From assembly GCF_016097415.1 (NCBI RefSeq), contig NZ_JAEHGE010000001.1, positions 2,033,157 to 2,097,156 of the forward strand: DNA of 64,000 nucleotides, written 5' to 3'. Under the pieces are notes generated by a model, which was not told the origin of the DNA, ran no database searches, and saw only the letters and a program-made list of their open reading frames with translations. Below are positions 24,323-35,823 of the stretch, in pieces. The position numbers were made by a program, and so were the translations under genes. How positions within the stretch are numbered: the first letter of the stretch is position 1; each line of letters starts with the position of its first letter. The stretch is from a sulfur-oxidizing endosymbiont of Gigantopelta aegis. GTDB taxonomy: Bacteria; Pseudomonadota; Gammaproteobacteria; GRL18.

Positions 24323-25039
24323 TTACATACAGCCACTTTTTCTTTTTTCAAAGGTTTCGCCAATAATTTCTTTTAGCTGATCAGGTTTGATGAGGGTAAT
24401 GCTTTCATCATCGATACTGATCAGTCCTTCTTTTTTTAGTTTGGATAAAATTCGTGAAAATGTTTCTGGGGTAATGGATAATCTAGAGGCTATCATGGAT
24501 TTTGTGGCGGTCAGTTTGACCGTAGGCTGATCTTGCAAATCATTAATGTGCCCCAGCAAGTAACTGATTAAACGGTGTTTGGCATTGTATATTGTCAGTT
24601 CACTGATTTCGGTCAACAATCCTTTGAGGCGAGTACTCATGTCGGCCATCATAGTGAAGCAAAGTGCATTGGATTTTAGCAGTTCTTTAGTAAAGGCTTC
24701 ATTATCAAAATAAAACAGCTCAGTATTGCTGGTTGAACGCGCATTAACCGGATAACGATTACCTTCCATAAACATAACCGCTTCGGCAAATGTTTGCCCC
24801 GGGCCAATAATATCAACCACTTTTTCATTACCTTCTGGTGAGGTTTGAAATAACATCACCTGACCACTGCGCACCAAAAAAAAGCGTGAGGCTTCATTGC
24901 CTTGCTCGAATAAGATTTCATTTCTTTTTAGGGAGGCTAAATTAGATTTTTGCAGGATATGTTCAAAAGCATCGTCAGGCAAACTGCGAAAAAGATAGTG
25001 CTGACGTAATTCTTGCTGAAAAAGGTTGCTGATACTCAA
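24323..25039 (-). CDS. dnr: Crp/Fnr-family regulator, DNR-like (NO-responsive)
   Basis: Transcription factor expected to activate denitrification genes in response to NO. The 238-residue protein has a cNMP-like sensor domain (about 18-130: NEILFEQGNEASRFFLVRSG, GPGQTFAEAVMFMEGNRYPV), a dimer helix and a winged helix-turn-helix (about 180-215, KSMIASRLSITPETFSRILS). The N-terminus lacks the four-cysteine iron-sulfur cluster of FNR. The FAEAxMFM and LSIxPETFSRI stretches match Pseudomonas DNR. It is adjacent and co-directional with norCB, whose upstream region carries a TTGAT-N4-ATCAA box. Confidence 0.87.
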   Translation of the reverse strand: MSISNLFQQELRQHYLFRSLPDDAFEHILQKSNLASLKRNEILFEQGNEASRFFLVRSGQVMLFQTSPEGNEKVVDIIGPGQTFAEAVMFMEGNRYPVNARSTSNTELFYFDNEAFTKELLKSNALCFTMMADMSTRLKGLLTEISELTIYNAKHRLISYLLGHINDLQDQPTVKLTATKSMIASRLSITPETFSRILSKLKKEGLISIDDESITLIKPDQLKEIIGETFEKRKSGCM

Positions 25040-25133
25040 AAGATAATTCCTGCTTAATGATCATGGGTAGGATTGCTAAGTGATCGAAATTATAATTGAG
25101 ACGAAATAGAAAAGATAGACTTATGTTATGCAT

Positions 25134-25163
25134 AAAAAAAGGCAGGGTGATTAAACCCCGCCT
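25134..25163 (-). terminator. Intrinsic terminator after norB
   Basis: On the minus strand GGCGGGG-N8-CCCTGCC is followed by TTTTTTT. It lies 47 bp after the norB stop and separates norCB from dnr. Confidence 0.85.
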
Positions 25164-25209
25164 CTCGTTTGAACTTAAGTTTTAACGCTTAAAGTTAACG
25201 TTTATGTTT

Positions 25210-26601
<1,392 letters not shown>

Positions 26602-27034
26602 TTAACCTTGAATGTTTGGTGGCCAGTTAGCCGTATTGACTTCTGAGGTCCATTTAAGGAACTCAGCGATGCCATTCAGCTCTTCATCACTCAGGTTAAA
26701 CTGAGGCATGCTGCGGCGACCAGGAATACCATTTTTAGGACGGCTTTTAATGAAACCAATAATGGCTTCTTTACTATTACCAAAACGGGTGTAAACATTG
26801 CCCAGCTCCGGTGCAAAGTAAGCGCCTTCGCCTAAATGGTATGACAACCAACACAGTTGTTGTCTTCCCAGACTTTTTACCCAGAACAACTTCCGGGGTG
26901 ATATTTTCTCGATGGTCACGCTCGGCGAGAACGCCTTGCGTGTCGAAGGTAAGGGCCAGAAGTAGTAGGAAGAAGAATACACTGCCTCCATAAAAGATAT
27001 TTCTGGCCATGTTTTTTGTGAACACTTCACTCAT
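26602..27034 (-). pseudogene. norC: Nitric oxide reductase cytochrome c subunit NorC, two frameshifts
   Basis: NorC is the membrane-anchored cytochrome c that passes electrons to NorB. Translation from the ATG at 27034 (GGAGAG ribosome-binding site) gives MSEVFTKNMARNIFYGGSVF, a membrane anchor, ERDHRENITPEVVLGKK and then garbage. One base is missing in the A run near 26873 and one in the T run near 26834. Adding one A and one T restores VWEDNNCVGCHTI-LGEGAYFAPELG. The CxxCH haem site falls exactly between the two breaks, in a frame of its own. The rest (to NTANWPPNIQG, including the axial-Met segment RRSMPQFNLS) is intact in the third frame. Real decay or base-calling error. Confidence 0.9.
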
Positions 27035-27148
27035 GGCTTTCGCTCTCCTTATTATTTTTATGACAAAATTCAAGTCGCTACATTACCACAACTTGAATTG
27101 CCAATGTAGGTTATGGGGAAGTATCTGATATTTGTGGCTGAAGTGTCA

Positions 27149-27162
27149 TTGATTTCAATCAA
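27149..27162 (-). promoter_or_regulatory. FNR/DNR box upstream of norCB
   Basis: TTGATTTCAATCAA is a perfect TTGAT-N4-ATCAA palindrome, 115 bp before the norC ATG. It predicts activation by the adjacent DNR-like regulator or by an FNR. Confidence 0.85.
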
Positions 27163-27221
27163 GTGATAAAAATGCTTGGGGAGAAATTAATAAACCCTGA
27201 GTGTTGGTCTGGTAATACTAG

Positions 27222-27295
27222 AAAATAGTAACCTGTAAACCCCTTAATCTTCAGCACCTAAGTCGCTCTCGCTACGATTCAACTAATTATTTTAG
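27222..27295 (+). repeat. Partial MITE (right half), related to 62835-63016
   Basis: It shares with the end of the full element TGTAAA(C/G)CC..AATCT.CAGCAC and CGCTCTCGCTACGATTCAAC, then diverges at the outer end. It stops exactly where the lpxC fragment begins. Confidence 0.65.
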
Positions 27296-27586
27296 GATAA
27301 AACGATCAAAGTTCAAAAAGGAGATCAATATGCTTTGTTATCACCAGGAATTCAATCAAATATTACAGTTTCTATTGATTTTGAACAAGAGGCCATTGGC
27401 GCACAAAGCTTTTCTGTTAATCTGAAGGATAAATCATTACAGCAGGAAATTGCCCCGGCAAGAACCTTTGGTTTTAAAGATCAGATAACAGACTTACATG
27501 AACAGGGACTGGCATTAGGTGGTTCATTAAAAAATGCGATTTTAGTCGATGGTCATCGTATTGTTAACCCGGAAAAATTACGCTAG
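27296..27586 (+). pseudogene. lpxC: Internal fragment of lpxC
   Basis: LpxC deacetylates UDP-3-O-acyl-GlcNAc in lipid A synthesis. About 96 codons are open from 27296 (DKTIKVQKGDQYALLSPGIQ) to the TAG at 27584. They match the middle of LpxC: the VSIDFEQEAI strand, then APARTFGF, GLALGGSLKNAIL and NPEKLR. Both the N-terminal half (first zinc histidine) and the C-terminal zinc/catalytic part (HKxxDAxGD) are missing. The stretch has no start of its own in frame except a TTG at 27335. It is a displaced duplicate; a complete lpxC must exist elsewhere if lipid A is made here, as lpxA, lpxB and lpxD imply. Confidence 0.82.
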
Positions 27587-27716
27587 TACACATGTCTTTC
27601 AATTATGATGAAATGAATAAAAATACATAGTTGTAAGCTTTTTATAAGAGAGTTTATAAGGCTTCCGGAAAATTGGTTTAGCTAAAATGATGGAAAGCCT
27701 TGAACTGTTAAATTTG

Positions 27717-28730
27717 TTACTCAGGATAACCATCGGGGTTATTACTCTGCCAACGCCAGGTATCCTCAGCCATTTCATCCAATCCATGCTCGGCCTTCCA
27801 GCCAATTTCCTGTAAGGCAAAAGCGGGATCAGCAAAACAGGTGGCAATATCACCCGCGCGACGAGCAACTATTTGATAGGGAACTTCTTTGCCAGAGGCT
27901 TTTTCTATGGCTTTTACCATTTCTAATACACTATAGCCTTGGCCTGTGCCTAAATTGTATACCACTAAGCCTGGCTTGCTGACTAGTTTTTCCAAGGCTT
28001 TGATATGTCCTTTGGCGAGATCAACCACATGAATATAGTCTCTGACTCCTGTGCCATCAGGTGTGTCATAGTCACCGCCAAACACTGAAAGCACTTCGCG
28101 CTTACCTACTGCAACTTGAGATATATAAGGAATTAAATTATTGGGAATGCCATTAGGATCTTCACCAATTAAGCCTGATTTATGTGCGCCAACCGGATTA
28201 AAGTAACGTAATAGGGCAATATTCCATTGCTTGTCGGCAACAAACAAATCATGGCTGATTTCTTCGATAATAAGTTTAGAACGGCCATAAGGATTGGTGG
28301 CAGACAATGGAAAATCTTCAGTAATGGGTACTGTGTGTGGGTCGCCATAAACAGTGGCAGAGGAACTAAACACAAAGTTTTTGACTGCGTGATCACGCAT
28401 GACTTTAAACAGCACTAAAGTACCTGTCAGGTTAGTCTGATAATACTCCAAAGGCATTTCAACGGATTCGCCTACGGCTTTAAGACCCGCAAAATGAATA
28501 ACCGCATCAATTTTGTGCTCAGAAAATATGGCCGACAAGCCTTTTTCATCAAGAATATCTTGTTGGTAGAAAATGGTTTCTTTACCGGTGATGGTTTTAA
28601 CACGTTGCAGGGATTCTTCACTTGAGTTGCACAGGTTATCGACAACCACAACTTCATAACCATTATTAAGTAATTCAACACAAGTATGACTGCCAATATA
28701 ACCGGCTCCACCGGTAACCAATATCTTCAT
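27717..28730 (-). CDS. galE: UDP-glucose 4-epimerase
   Basis: NAD-dependent interconversion of UDP-glucose and UDP-galactose for surface polysaccharides and galactose use. The 337-residue SDR protein has the Rossmann motif GGAGYIGS (7-14) and the catalytic set S124 (SSSAT), Y148 and K152 (YGRSK). The C-terminal substrate domain is typical of GalE ([33 protein letters not shown]). It lies 19 bp downstream of dapE on the same strand; no functional link to the dap genes is expected. Confidence 0.96.
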   Translation of the reverse strand: MKILVTGGAGYIGSHTCVELLNNGYEVVVVDNLCNSSEESLQRVKTITGKETIFYQQDILDEKGLSAIFSEHKIDAVIHFAGLKAVGESVEMPLEYYQTNLTGTLVLFKVMRDHAVKNFVFSSSATVYGDPHTVPITEDFPLSATNPYGRSKLIIEEISHDLFVADKQWNIALLRYFNPVGAHKSGLIGEDPNGIPNNLIPYISQVAVGKREVLSVFGGDYDTPDGTGVRDYIHVVDLAKGHIKALEKLVSKPGLVVYNLGTGQGYSVLEMVKAIEKASGKEVPYQIVARRAGDIATCFADPAFALQEIGWKAEHGLDEMAEDTWRWQSNNPDGYPE

Positions 28731-28749
28731 TTATTATTATCCTAATTTG

Positions 28750-29934
<1,185 letters not shown>

Positions 29935-30282
29935 TTAGTTGTTAAAAATATCTTGATATTGCTCATCTTTGAAAGCAACATAAAAGTCATTGTCGATGGC
30001 CAGTACCGGACGTTTGATAATAGACGTATTGTCCAGCATGATAGCAATCGCTTTGTCTTTGTCAACGTCAGCCTTGGTTTCATCCGGGAGTTTGCGCCAA
30101 GTCGTACCGCGCTTGTTGAGCAAAACTTCCCAGCCCAGTGTATCGACCCATGGTGTTAAGGTGGCCTGATCCAGACCGTCTTTTTTAAAATTATGAAAGC
30201 TAAATTCGATATTGTTTTCAGTCAGCCAGTCTTTGGCTTTTTTGACCGTGTTGCAATTGGGAATGCCGTATAAAGTGATCAT
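29935..30282 (-). CDS. ArsC/Spx-like thioredoxin-fold protein (YffB type)
   Basis: The 115-residue ArsC-family protein is of the YffB group, whose member sits beside dapE in enterobacteria too. From the ATG at 30282 it starts MITLYGIPNCNTVKKAKDWL, with a single active-site-like Cys (C10). The usual RGTTWRKL and IIKRPVL segments follow. Longer in-frame upstream sequence to 30360 is not family-like. Probable glutathione-linked reductase, not an arsenate reductase by context. It lies between dapD and dapE. Confidence 0.85.
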   Translation of the reverse strand: MITLYGIPNCNTVKKAKDWLTENNIEFSFHNFKKDGLDQATLTPWVDTLGWEVLLNKRGTTWRKLPDETKADVDKDKAIAIMLDNTSIIKRPVLAIDNDFYVAFKDEQYQDIFNN

Positions 30283-30375
30283 TATTATTGCTCTTATGAA
30301 GGGGGGTGTTTTAAAATTTTTATATTGAAAATTAGGCGAGTAGGAAAATTTTATAGTCAAATTGGAAGCAATTTA

Positions 30376-30400
30376 ATAAGGCGGGCAATGCCCACCTTAT
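30376..30400 (-). repeat. Intergenic hairpin GGCGGGCAATGCCCACC
   Basis: ATAAGG(C/T)GGGC arms pair over 11 bp with one mismatch around AAT. A related sequence occurs at 38794-38811. It lies between dapD and the ArsC-like gene and could act as a weak terminator or mRNA stabiliser. Confidence 0.6.
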
Positions 30401-30414
30401 ACGTGATGAGCTGA

Positions 30415-31236
30415 TTAAATGTTTCTTAATAACTCATTAATGCCCACTTTACCCAGTGTTTTAGCATCAACCTGCTTTACAATCACAGCACAATAGAGGC
30501 TGTATTTACCATCAGCAGAAGGAAGGTTGCCAGAAACGACAACGGAACCTGCAGGGACACGACCATAGGTGACTTCATCTGTCATGCGGTTATAAATACG
30601 GGTACTTTGACCAATGTAAACACCCATTGAAATAACCGAACCTTCTTCAACGATCACACCTTCAACCACTTCTGAACGTGCGCCAATAAAGCAATTGTCT
30701 TCAATAATCGTGGGGCCTGCTTGTAATGGCTCAAGTACGCCACCGATGCCAACACCACCTGATAGGTGAACATTCTTACCGATTTGTGCGCAAGAACCAA
30801 CCGTTGCCCAAGTATCAACCATTGTACCGCTATCAACATAAGCACCGATATTACAATACGACGGCATTAAAACTACGCCCGGAGCAATATAAACGCCTTT
30901 TCTAACGGTTGCAGGTGGGACGACACGAATACCGGCTTCACGGAAGTCGCGGGAGTTATAATCCTGAAACTTTGACTGAACCTTATCAAAATAGTTGGTT
31001 GAACCGCTTTTCATCAAGTGATTGTCTTCGATGCGGAAAGATAATAATACTGCTTTTTTGAGCCACTGGTGAACGACCCAGTCACCATCAATTTTTTCAG
31101 CCACTCTCAGGCGACCACTGTCCAGCATTTGAATGGCTTCCATAACGGCTTCTTTGACGTGAGTGTCAACAGAAACAGGCGTGATTTCAGCTCGGTTTTC
31201 AAATGCTTGTTCGATAATCTCTTGCATGTCGCTCAT
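30415..31236 (-). CDS. dapD: Tetrahydrodipicolinate N-succinyltransferase
   Basis: Transfers succinyl from succinyl-CoA to tetrahydrodipicolinate, first step of the succinylase lysine/DAP branch. The 273-residue trimeric left-handed beta-helix enzyme has an N-terminal helical domain (to about 100). Hexapeptide repeats follow ([60 protein letters not shown]) and the C-terminal [13 protein letters not shown] segment. It starts 3 bp after the dapC stop, so the pair is co-transcribed. Confidence 0.97.
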   Translation of the reverse strand: MSDMQEIIEQAFENRAEITPVSVDTHVKEAVMEAIQMLDSGRLRVAEKIDGDWVVHQWLKKAVLLSFRIEDNHLMKSGSTNYFDKVQSKFQDYNSRDFREAGIRVVPPATVRKGVYIAPGVVLMPSYCNIGAYVDSGTMVDTWATVGSCAQIGKNVHLSGGVGIGGVLEPLQAGPTIIEDNCFIGARSEVVEGVIVEEGSVISMGVYIGQSTRIYNRMTDEVTYGRVPAGSVVVSGNLPSADGKYSLYCAVIVKQVDAKTLGKVGINELLRNI

Positions 31237-31239
31237 AAA

Positions 31240-32448
31240 TTATTCCTTATAACGCTTTAAATAGGTACGGATACGATTTGCCGCTTCGATGCATTCTTCA
31301 AGGGGTGCAACCAGCGCAATTCTTGCATAGCCAAGACCAGGATTAGCCTGACCGGTTTTTCGTGACAGATAACTGCCGGGTAGTACAGTAATATTTTGAT
31401 CTTGAAATAATTTTGCAGCAAACTTTTCATCGTCGCCACAGGGGACTTTAAGCCAGATGTAGAATGATGCGGGTGGTGCGTGGATTTCAATCACCGGGTT
31501 TAAAATCTCAATAAAGGCCTTATATTTTTCCCGATAGGCATCGCGGTTAGCTAATACATGGTTTTCGTCCTGCCAACAAGCAATACTGGCGTATTGTGTA
31601 GTGATTGGCATGGCTGAACCATGGTAGGTGCGATACAACAAAAACTTTTTAATAATCTCCGCATCACCCGCAATATAGCCAGAACGCAGGCCAGGTACAT
31701 TTGAACGCTTGGATAGGCTATTAAATGCTACCAGGTTTTTAAAGTCACTCACGCCCATATCATTGGCTGCTTCCAGCAAGCCAGGTGGTGGGCGGTGCTC
31801 TTCTCGATACAGTTCGGAATAACATTCGTCGGAAGCAATAATAAAGTCATACTGATGCGCAATACGAATTAACTTTTGCATTGAAGACTTATCAATGACT
31901 TCACCGGATGGGTTGCCGGGCGAACAAATATACAATAGCTGGCAGTGTTTCCAGATGTTAGTTGGAATATTATCAAAATCAGGTAAAAAATAGGTTCTTT
32001 CGCAGGCATTGACGAAATAGGGTGTTGCACCGGCGAGAATAGCCGCCCCTTCATAAATTTGATAGAAGGGATTAGGCATAACCACTAAGGGATCTCTCTC
32101 CTTTCGGTCAATAACTGCCTGAGCAAAGGAAAACAATGCCTCGCGAGTACCATTGACAGGTAATACTTGAGTCTCAGGATCAAGTTGATTTTCATTTAGC
32201 TTGAAGCGCCGTTCAATCCAACTGGCAAGGGTTTGGCGTAATGCAGGCATACCCCGGGTGGATGGGTATTGGGCCAGACCATTAAAATTATTTTTAATCG
32301 CATCAAAGACAAAGCCCGGAGGCTCGTGTTTAGGCTCACCAATGGATAAGGCGATGTGCTTTAACTGACCATTGGGATTAATGTTTTTCTTTAATTCCGC
32401 CAGTTTTTCAAATGGATAGGGTTTCAGTAATTCTAATGCAGGGTTCAT
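31240..32448 (-). CDS. dapC: Succinyldiaminopimelate transaminase DapC
   Basis: PLP-dependent class I/II aminotransferase, third step of the succinylase DAP pathway. I use the ATG at 32448 (MNPALELLKPYPFEKLAELK, 402 residues), the usual DapC start; the in-frame TTG at 32463 adds five residues. PLP-site features include the ICSPGNPSGEVI loop near 168-179, ASDECYSELY and the Schiff-base lysine in NSLSKRSNVPGLRSGY. The C-terminal RIALVAPLEECIEAANRI is complete. It is directly upstream of dapD. Alternatives such as ArgD are excluded by the N-terminal signature and context. Confidence 0.92.
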   Translation of the reverse strand: MNPALELLKPYPFEKLAELKKNINPNGQLKHIALSIGEPKHEPPGFVFDAIKNNFNGLAQYPSTRGMPALRQTLASWIERRFKLNENQLDPETQVLPVNGTREALFSFAQAVIDRKERDPLVVMPNPFYQIYEGAAILAGATPYFVNACERTYFLPDFDNIPTNIWKHCQLLYICSPGNPSGEVIDKSSMQKLIRIAHQYDFIIASDECYSELYREEHRPPPGLLEAANDMGVSDFKNLVAFNSLSKRSNVPGLRSGYIAGDAEIIKKFLLYRTYHGSAMPITTQYASIACWQDENHVLANRDAYREKYKAFIEILNPVIEIHAPPASFYIWLKVPCGDDEKFAAKLFQDQNITVLPGSYLSRKTGQANPGLGYARIALVAPLEECIEAANRIRTYLKRYKE

Positions 32449-32548
32449 TCCGTCATTTCTCAAAATCAGATCCGGCTATTATAAAAGAATTATTGCCCCG
32501 GCATCAAATAAACTTTGCTATTTTTCCCTATGTTCATACAATAATGTC

Positions 32549-32935
32549 ATGAAAAATCATTCTATCTTTCTCCGACTTCACCATGGTAGCCTTATCGTTA
32601 AGGATTTAAGCCGTTCCTTGCAGTTTTATTGTGAGGTTATTGGCTTGCAAAAAAATCTACAACGTCCTGATATGAGTTTTGAGGGGGCTTGGTTAGATAT
32701 TGGAGAGCAACAAATTCATTTATTAAAGTTGCCAGCAACAGAACAGCCTGTCAATATGCCGGAACATGCAGGCCGTGACCGTCACTTGGCTATTCATGTG
32801 ACGAGCATCGATGCTATAAGGGCTAATTTAGCAGCAAAAAAACTACCTTTCACCATGAGCCGTTCAGGACGGGAAGCCTTATTTTGCCGCGATCCAGATG
32901 GCAATGGACTGGAGTTTATTAAAGTAGAAGGTTAA
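32549..32935 (+). CDS. VOC/glyoxalase-family protein
   Basis: The 128-residue vicinal-oxygen-chelate protein has two babbab modules. Candidate metal ligands are the His in RLHHGSLIV (near 11-12), His in RHLAIHV (about 80) and Glu in GNGLEFIKV (about 123). It resembles small metalloenzymes of the glyoxalase I or fosfomycin-resistance/dioxygenase superfamily, but the substrate cannot be told. It is transcribed alone, divergent from dapC. The repeat at 32975 follows it. Confidence 0.8.
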   Translation: MKNHSIFLRLHHGSLIVKDLSRSLQFYCEVIGLQKNLQRPDMSFEGAWLDIGEQQIHLLKLPATEQPVNMPEHAGRDRHLAIHVTSIDAIRANLAAKKLPFTMSRSGREALFCRDPDGNGLEFIKVEG

Positions 32936-32974
32936 GCCGTAAAACTACATCACTTTATAAATACAATTGCACCC

Positions 32975-33009
32975 GTAGGATGCTGCTGAGGAACGAAGCG
33001 CATCAGCAT
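32975..33009 (+). repeat. Intergenic repeat arm (GTAGGATGCTGCTGAGG type), second copy
   Basis: About 35 bp matching 7412-7445 except for AGGAACG versus AGGCACG, placed between the converging VOC gene and glnD. Confidence 0.6.
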
Positions 33010-33024
33010 GAATTAACTTCAAAA

Positions 33025-35760
33025 CTAATTAATCGCTTCAATCCGTCGAATAATCGCTTTACGAATACCTTCCTGTTGTTTGATATCAGTAATCATTTGG
33101 TTGTTTCTATCCCGGATCACAAATACATCTTCAACTTTTTCACCAAAGGTAGATATTTTGGCATTATCCAGAGAAATTTGGCATTCGATCAATGCCTGGC
33201 CAATATGTGAGAGTAGGGATGGACGGTTTGCCGCTGAAATGCTCATCAAGGTTTGATTGTTTTCTAAATCCTCATCAAATTGCACGAGGGTTTCATGGGA
33301 AAATTGTTTTTCACTACGGCTGAGACGCTGGGTGATCGTAGGCAGTTCCAATTCATCTTTTTCAGCTCTATCCTGAGCCAGATTTTCTTCGAGTGATAAA
33401 CGAATAGTTGCGATGCGTTCTTCATCCGTGACGACAGAACCATCGGCTTCCAGTACAAAATAAGTGTGATAGATGTAACCATTGGATGATGAAATTGTTT
33501 TAGCTTCAATCACATCGAGTAAGAGTTGTGAGAGTGTAGAGGTGACTAAAGAAAAAATATAGTCCTGCTTCTTAGTGTAAATAAAAATTTCTGTACCACC
33601 GTGTTCACCCAAAGTACTGATAAGCACCAGCGGTTTATCGGCTTCAGATGTATGGCTGTCGGAGCCAAGGCTTAAAATAGCCGCAGTTTGCCAGACAATT
33701 TCTTTAGGCTGAAACTTAATAAAATATTCATCAGGCAAAGTAGACCAAAGTGCCATAATATCCGCTTGGGCAATGTTTTTATCGGATAATTTATCCAGTG
33801 CAATCGTTTTGAAGTTTTTTATGTATTCCTCTTGACGTTGAGGATTTTCTAAGCCTTTATTTAAAGCTACTTTGGTTAAGTTGTATAGTTGTGATAGGAG
33901 CGAACCTTTCCAACTATTCCAAATTTTGGGACTGGTAGCACGAATGTCAGAAACTGTCAGCATATAGAGATAATCAAGATACAGGTTATCGCCGACCTGT
34001 AAGGCAAACTCATGAATGACGCCAGGATCATTAATATCCTTACGCTGGGCGGTTGAAGACATGATCAGATGATTGCGTACCAACCAGGTAACCAAGCGAA
34101 TATCCTGATGGTTGAGATCGTGTTTTTGACAAAACTGTTCAACATCAACGGCACCAAGTTCAGCGTGTTGGCCACCACGTCCTTTGGCAATGTCATGAAA
34201 TAATGCTGCCAGATACAAAAGCTCAGGCTTGGGCAGCGTCTTAGCGATTTTACTACCCAGAGGCAACTCATCATCGTGTTTTTCAACAAATAAACGACGG
34301 GTATTACGCAATACTTTTAAAGTATGTTCATCCACGGTATAGGCATGATATAAATCGTGCTGCATCTGTCCTACAATCTGTTTGAACTCAGGGATATAAG
34401 CCTCTAATACGCCATAACGATTCATGCGCCGCATCTCGTGGGTAATACCAAAAGGCTGGCGGAGAATTTCCATAAATAAACTACGGCAACGTAAGTCTTT
34501 GCGAAAACTATCATCGATAAGATAATTATTGGCACGGATAAGGCGAATGGTGCTGGCGCGAACGCCTTTTAATTTGGGATCCTGGCAAAGCAAGAGAAAA
34601 ATTTCTAAGAGTGCAAAGGGATATTGGCGAAAGATGTTTTTATTCGCAGCAGCAATATAGCCCTTGTAGTTAATGAAGCGACGATTAATTTTTTTCGGCT
34701 CAGTCGTGGCATCACTGAAAATAATCACTTCCTGAAAATATTGCAGAAGCATTTCATTGAGACGTTCTAATTGCATCACTGTTTGATAATAGTCAGTCAT
34801 AAAGCACTCAACGGCTAATTTTCCCGCACAATCCTGACAGCCAAATTGCTGTGCTAACTCGCGTTGATAATCAAATAATAAGCGTTCTTCATGACGTTTG
34901 CATAAAACATGCAGGGCAAAACGGATTTTCCAAAGAAAATTCTGGCCATTTTCTAATTGCTCAAATTCATAGGGGGTCAGAAAGTTGTGTCCGACTAATT
35001 GTTTCAGACTGTCCACATCAAAGTGACGTTTTGCTACCCAGCCTATGAGCTGAATATCGCGTAGACCGCCAGGGCCTTCTTTAATATTGGGTTCGAGATT
35101 ATAGGCTGTTTCATTAAACTTTAAGTAACGCTGGTTTTTTTCTTGGATTTTAGCGGCAGTGAATGTTTTGGTTGGCCATAGATTATCGGGGCTTAATTGG
35201 CAGGCAAGTTGCTCATAGAGCTTCTGATCGCCAGTAATTAAACGGGATTCCATCAAATTACTGATGATAGTAATATCATCCTCAGCTTCTTTGATACATT
35301 CGTCTACGGTGCGTACGCTATGACCAATTTCCAGTCCAATATCCCATAGTAGGGTAATGAACATTTGCAGGTTTTCAACAAAGGCCTTATTGGCATCGGA
35401 TTGCTCATCTAAACAGGCTTCATCCAGACAATGTTCTGCATCGTGCAATAAAAGTAAATCAACATCACTATGAGGGTGTAACTCACCGCGACCATAACCA
35501 CCAACGGCCAGCAAAGCGGCATTTTCGCCTAAATTATAATATGACCAGGCAAGGCTAAGAATAATATCAATGGCCTGAGAGCGTTCATGGATTAAATGAA
35601 CAACATTATGTTTTTCCTGAAACTGTAGTATTTGTTTTTCATAAACCGCTTTAACTGCTGCTTTTAGGGGAATTAATGGCGTTTTACTTTGTGCCAACTC
35701 AGCTTCAAGTGAGTTGAAATCAAATAATACTTCAAGAGAAGGGGAGATGCTGAGTGGCAT
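33025..35760 (-). CDS. glnD: Bifunctional PII uridylyltransferase/uridylyl-removing enzyme
   Basis: Central glutamine sensor: uridylylates PII (GlnB/GlnK) when nitrogen is scarce and removes UMP when glutamine is plentiful. The 911-residue protein has the nucleotidyltransferase signature GGYGRGELHPHSDVD (87-101), the GlnD linker domain, an HD hydrolase domain (HD at 522-523, LAALFHDIAKGRGGQHAELG), and two C-terminal ACT domains (about 710-790 and 825-905). Length is normal and no domain is missing. It follows map on the same strand after 63 bp. Confidence 0.97.
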   Translation of the reverse strand: MPLSISPSLEVLFDFNSLEAELAQSKTPLIPLKAAVKAVYEKQILQFQEKHNVVHLIHERSQAIDIILSLAWSYYNLGENAALLAVGGYGRGELHPHSDVDLLLLHDAEHCLDEACLDEQSDANKAFVENLQMFITLLWDIGLEIGHSVRTVDECIKEAEDDITIISNLMESRLITGDQKLYEQLACQLSPDNLWPTKTFTAAKIQEKNQRYLKFNETAYNLEPNIKEGPGGLRDIQLIGWVAKRHFDVDSLKQLVGHNFLTPYEFEQLENGQNFLWKIRFALHVLCKRHEERLLFDYQRELAQQFGCQDCAGKLAVECFMTDYYQTVMQLERLNEMLLQYFQEVIIFSDATTEPKKINRRFINYKGYIAAANKNIFRQYPFALLEIFLLLCQDPKLKGVRASTIRLIRANNYLIDDSFRKDLRCRSLFMEILRQPFGITHEMRRMNRYGVLEAYIPEFKQIVGQMQHDLYHAYTVDEHTLKVLRNTRRLFVEKHDDELPLGSKIAKTLPKPELLYLAALFHDIAKGRGGQHAELGAVDVEQFCQKHDLNHQDIRLVTWLVRNHLIMSSTAQRKDINDPGVIHEFALQVGDNLYLDYLYMLTVSDIRATSPKIWNSWKGSLLSQLYNLTKVALNKGLENPQRQEEYIKNFKTIALDKLSDKNIAQADIMALWSTLPDEYFIKFQPKEIVWQTAAILSLGSDSHTSEADKPLVLISTLGEHGGTEIFIYTKKQDYIFSLVTSTLSQLLLDVIEAKTISSSNGYIYHTYFVLEADGSVVTDEERIATIRLSLEENLAQDRAEKDELELPTITQRLSRSEKQFSHETLVQFDEDLENNQTLMSISAANRPSLLSHIGQALIECQISLDNAKISTFGEKVEDVFVIRDRNNQMITDIKQQEGIRKAIIRRIEAIN

Positions 35761-35823
35761 TAATGGATTCCTAAATAAATATTGATGAGTTTTTTAATTA
35801 TTAGCAATTATTGTAGTAACTAA

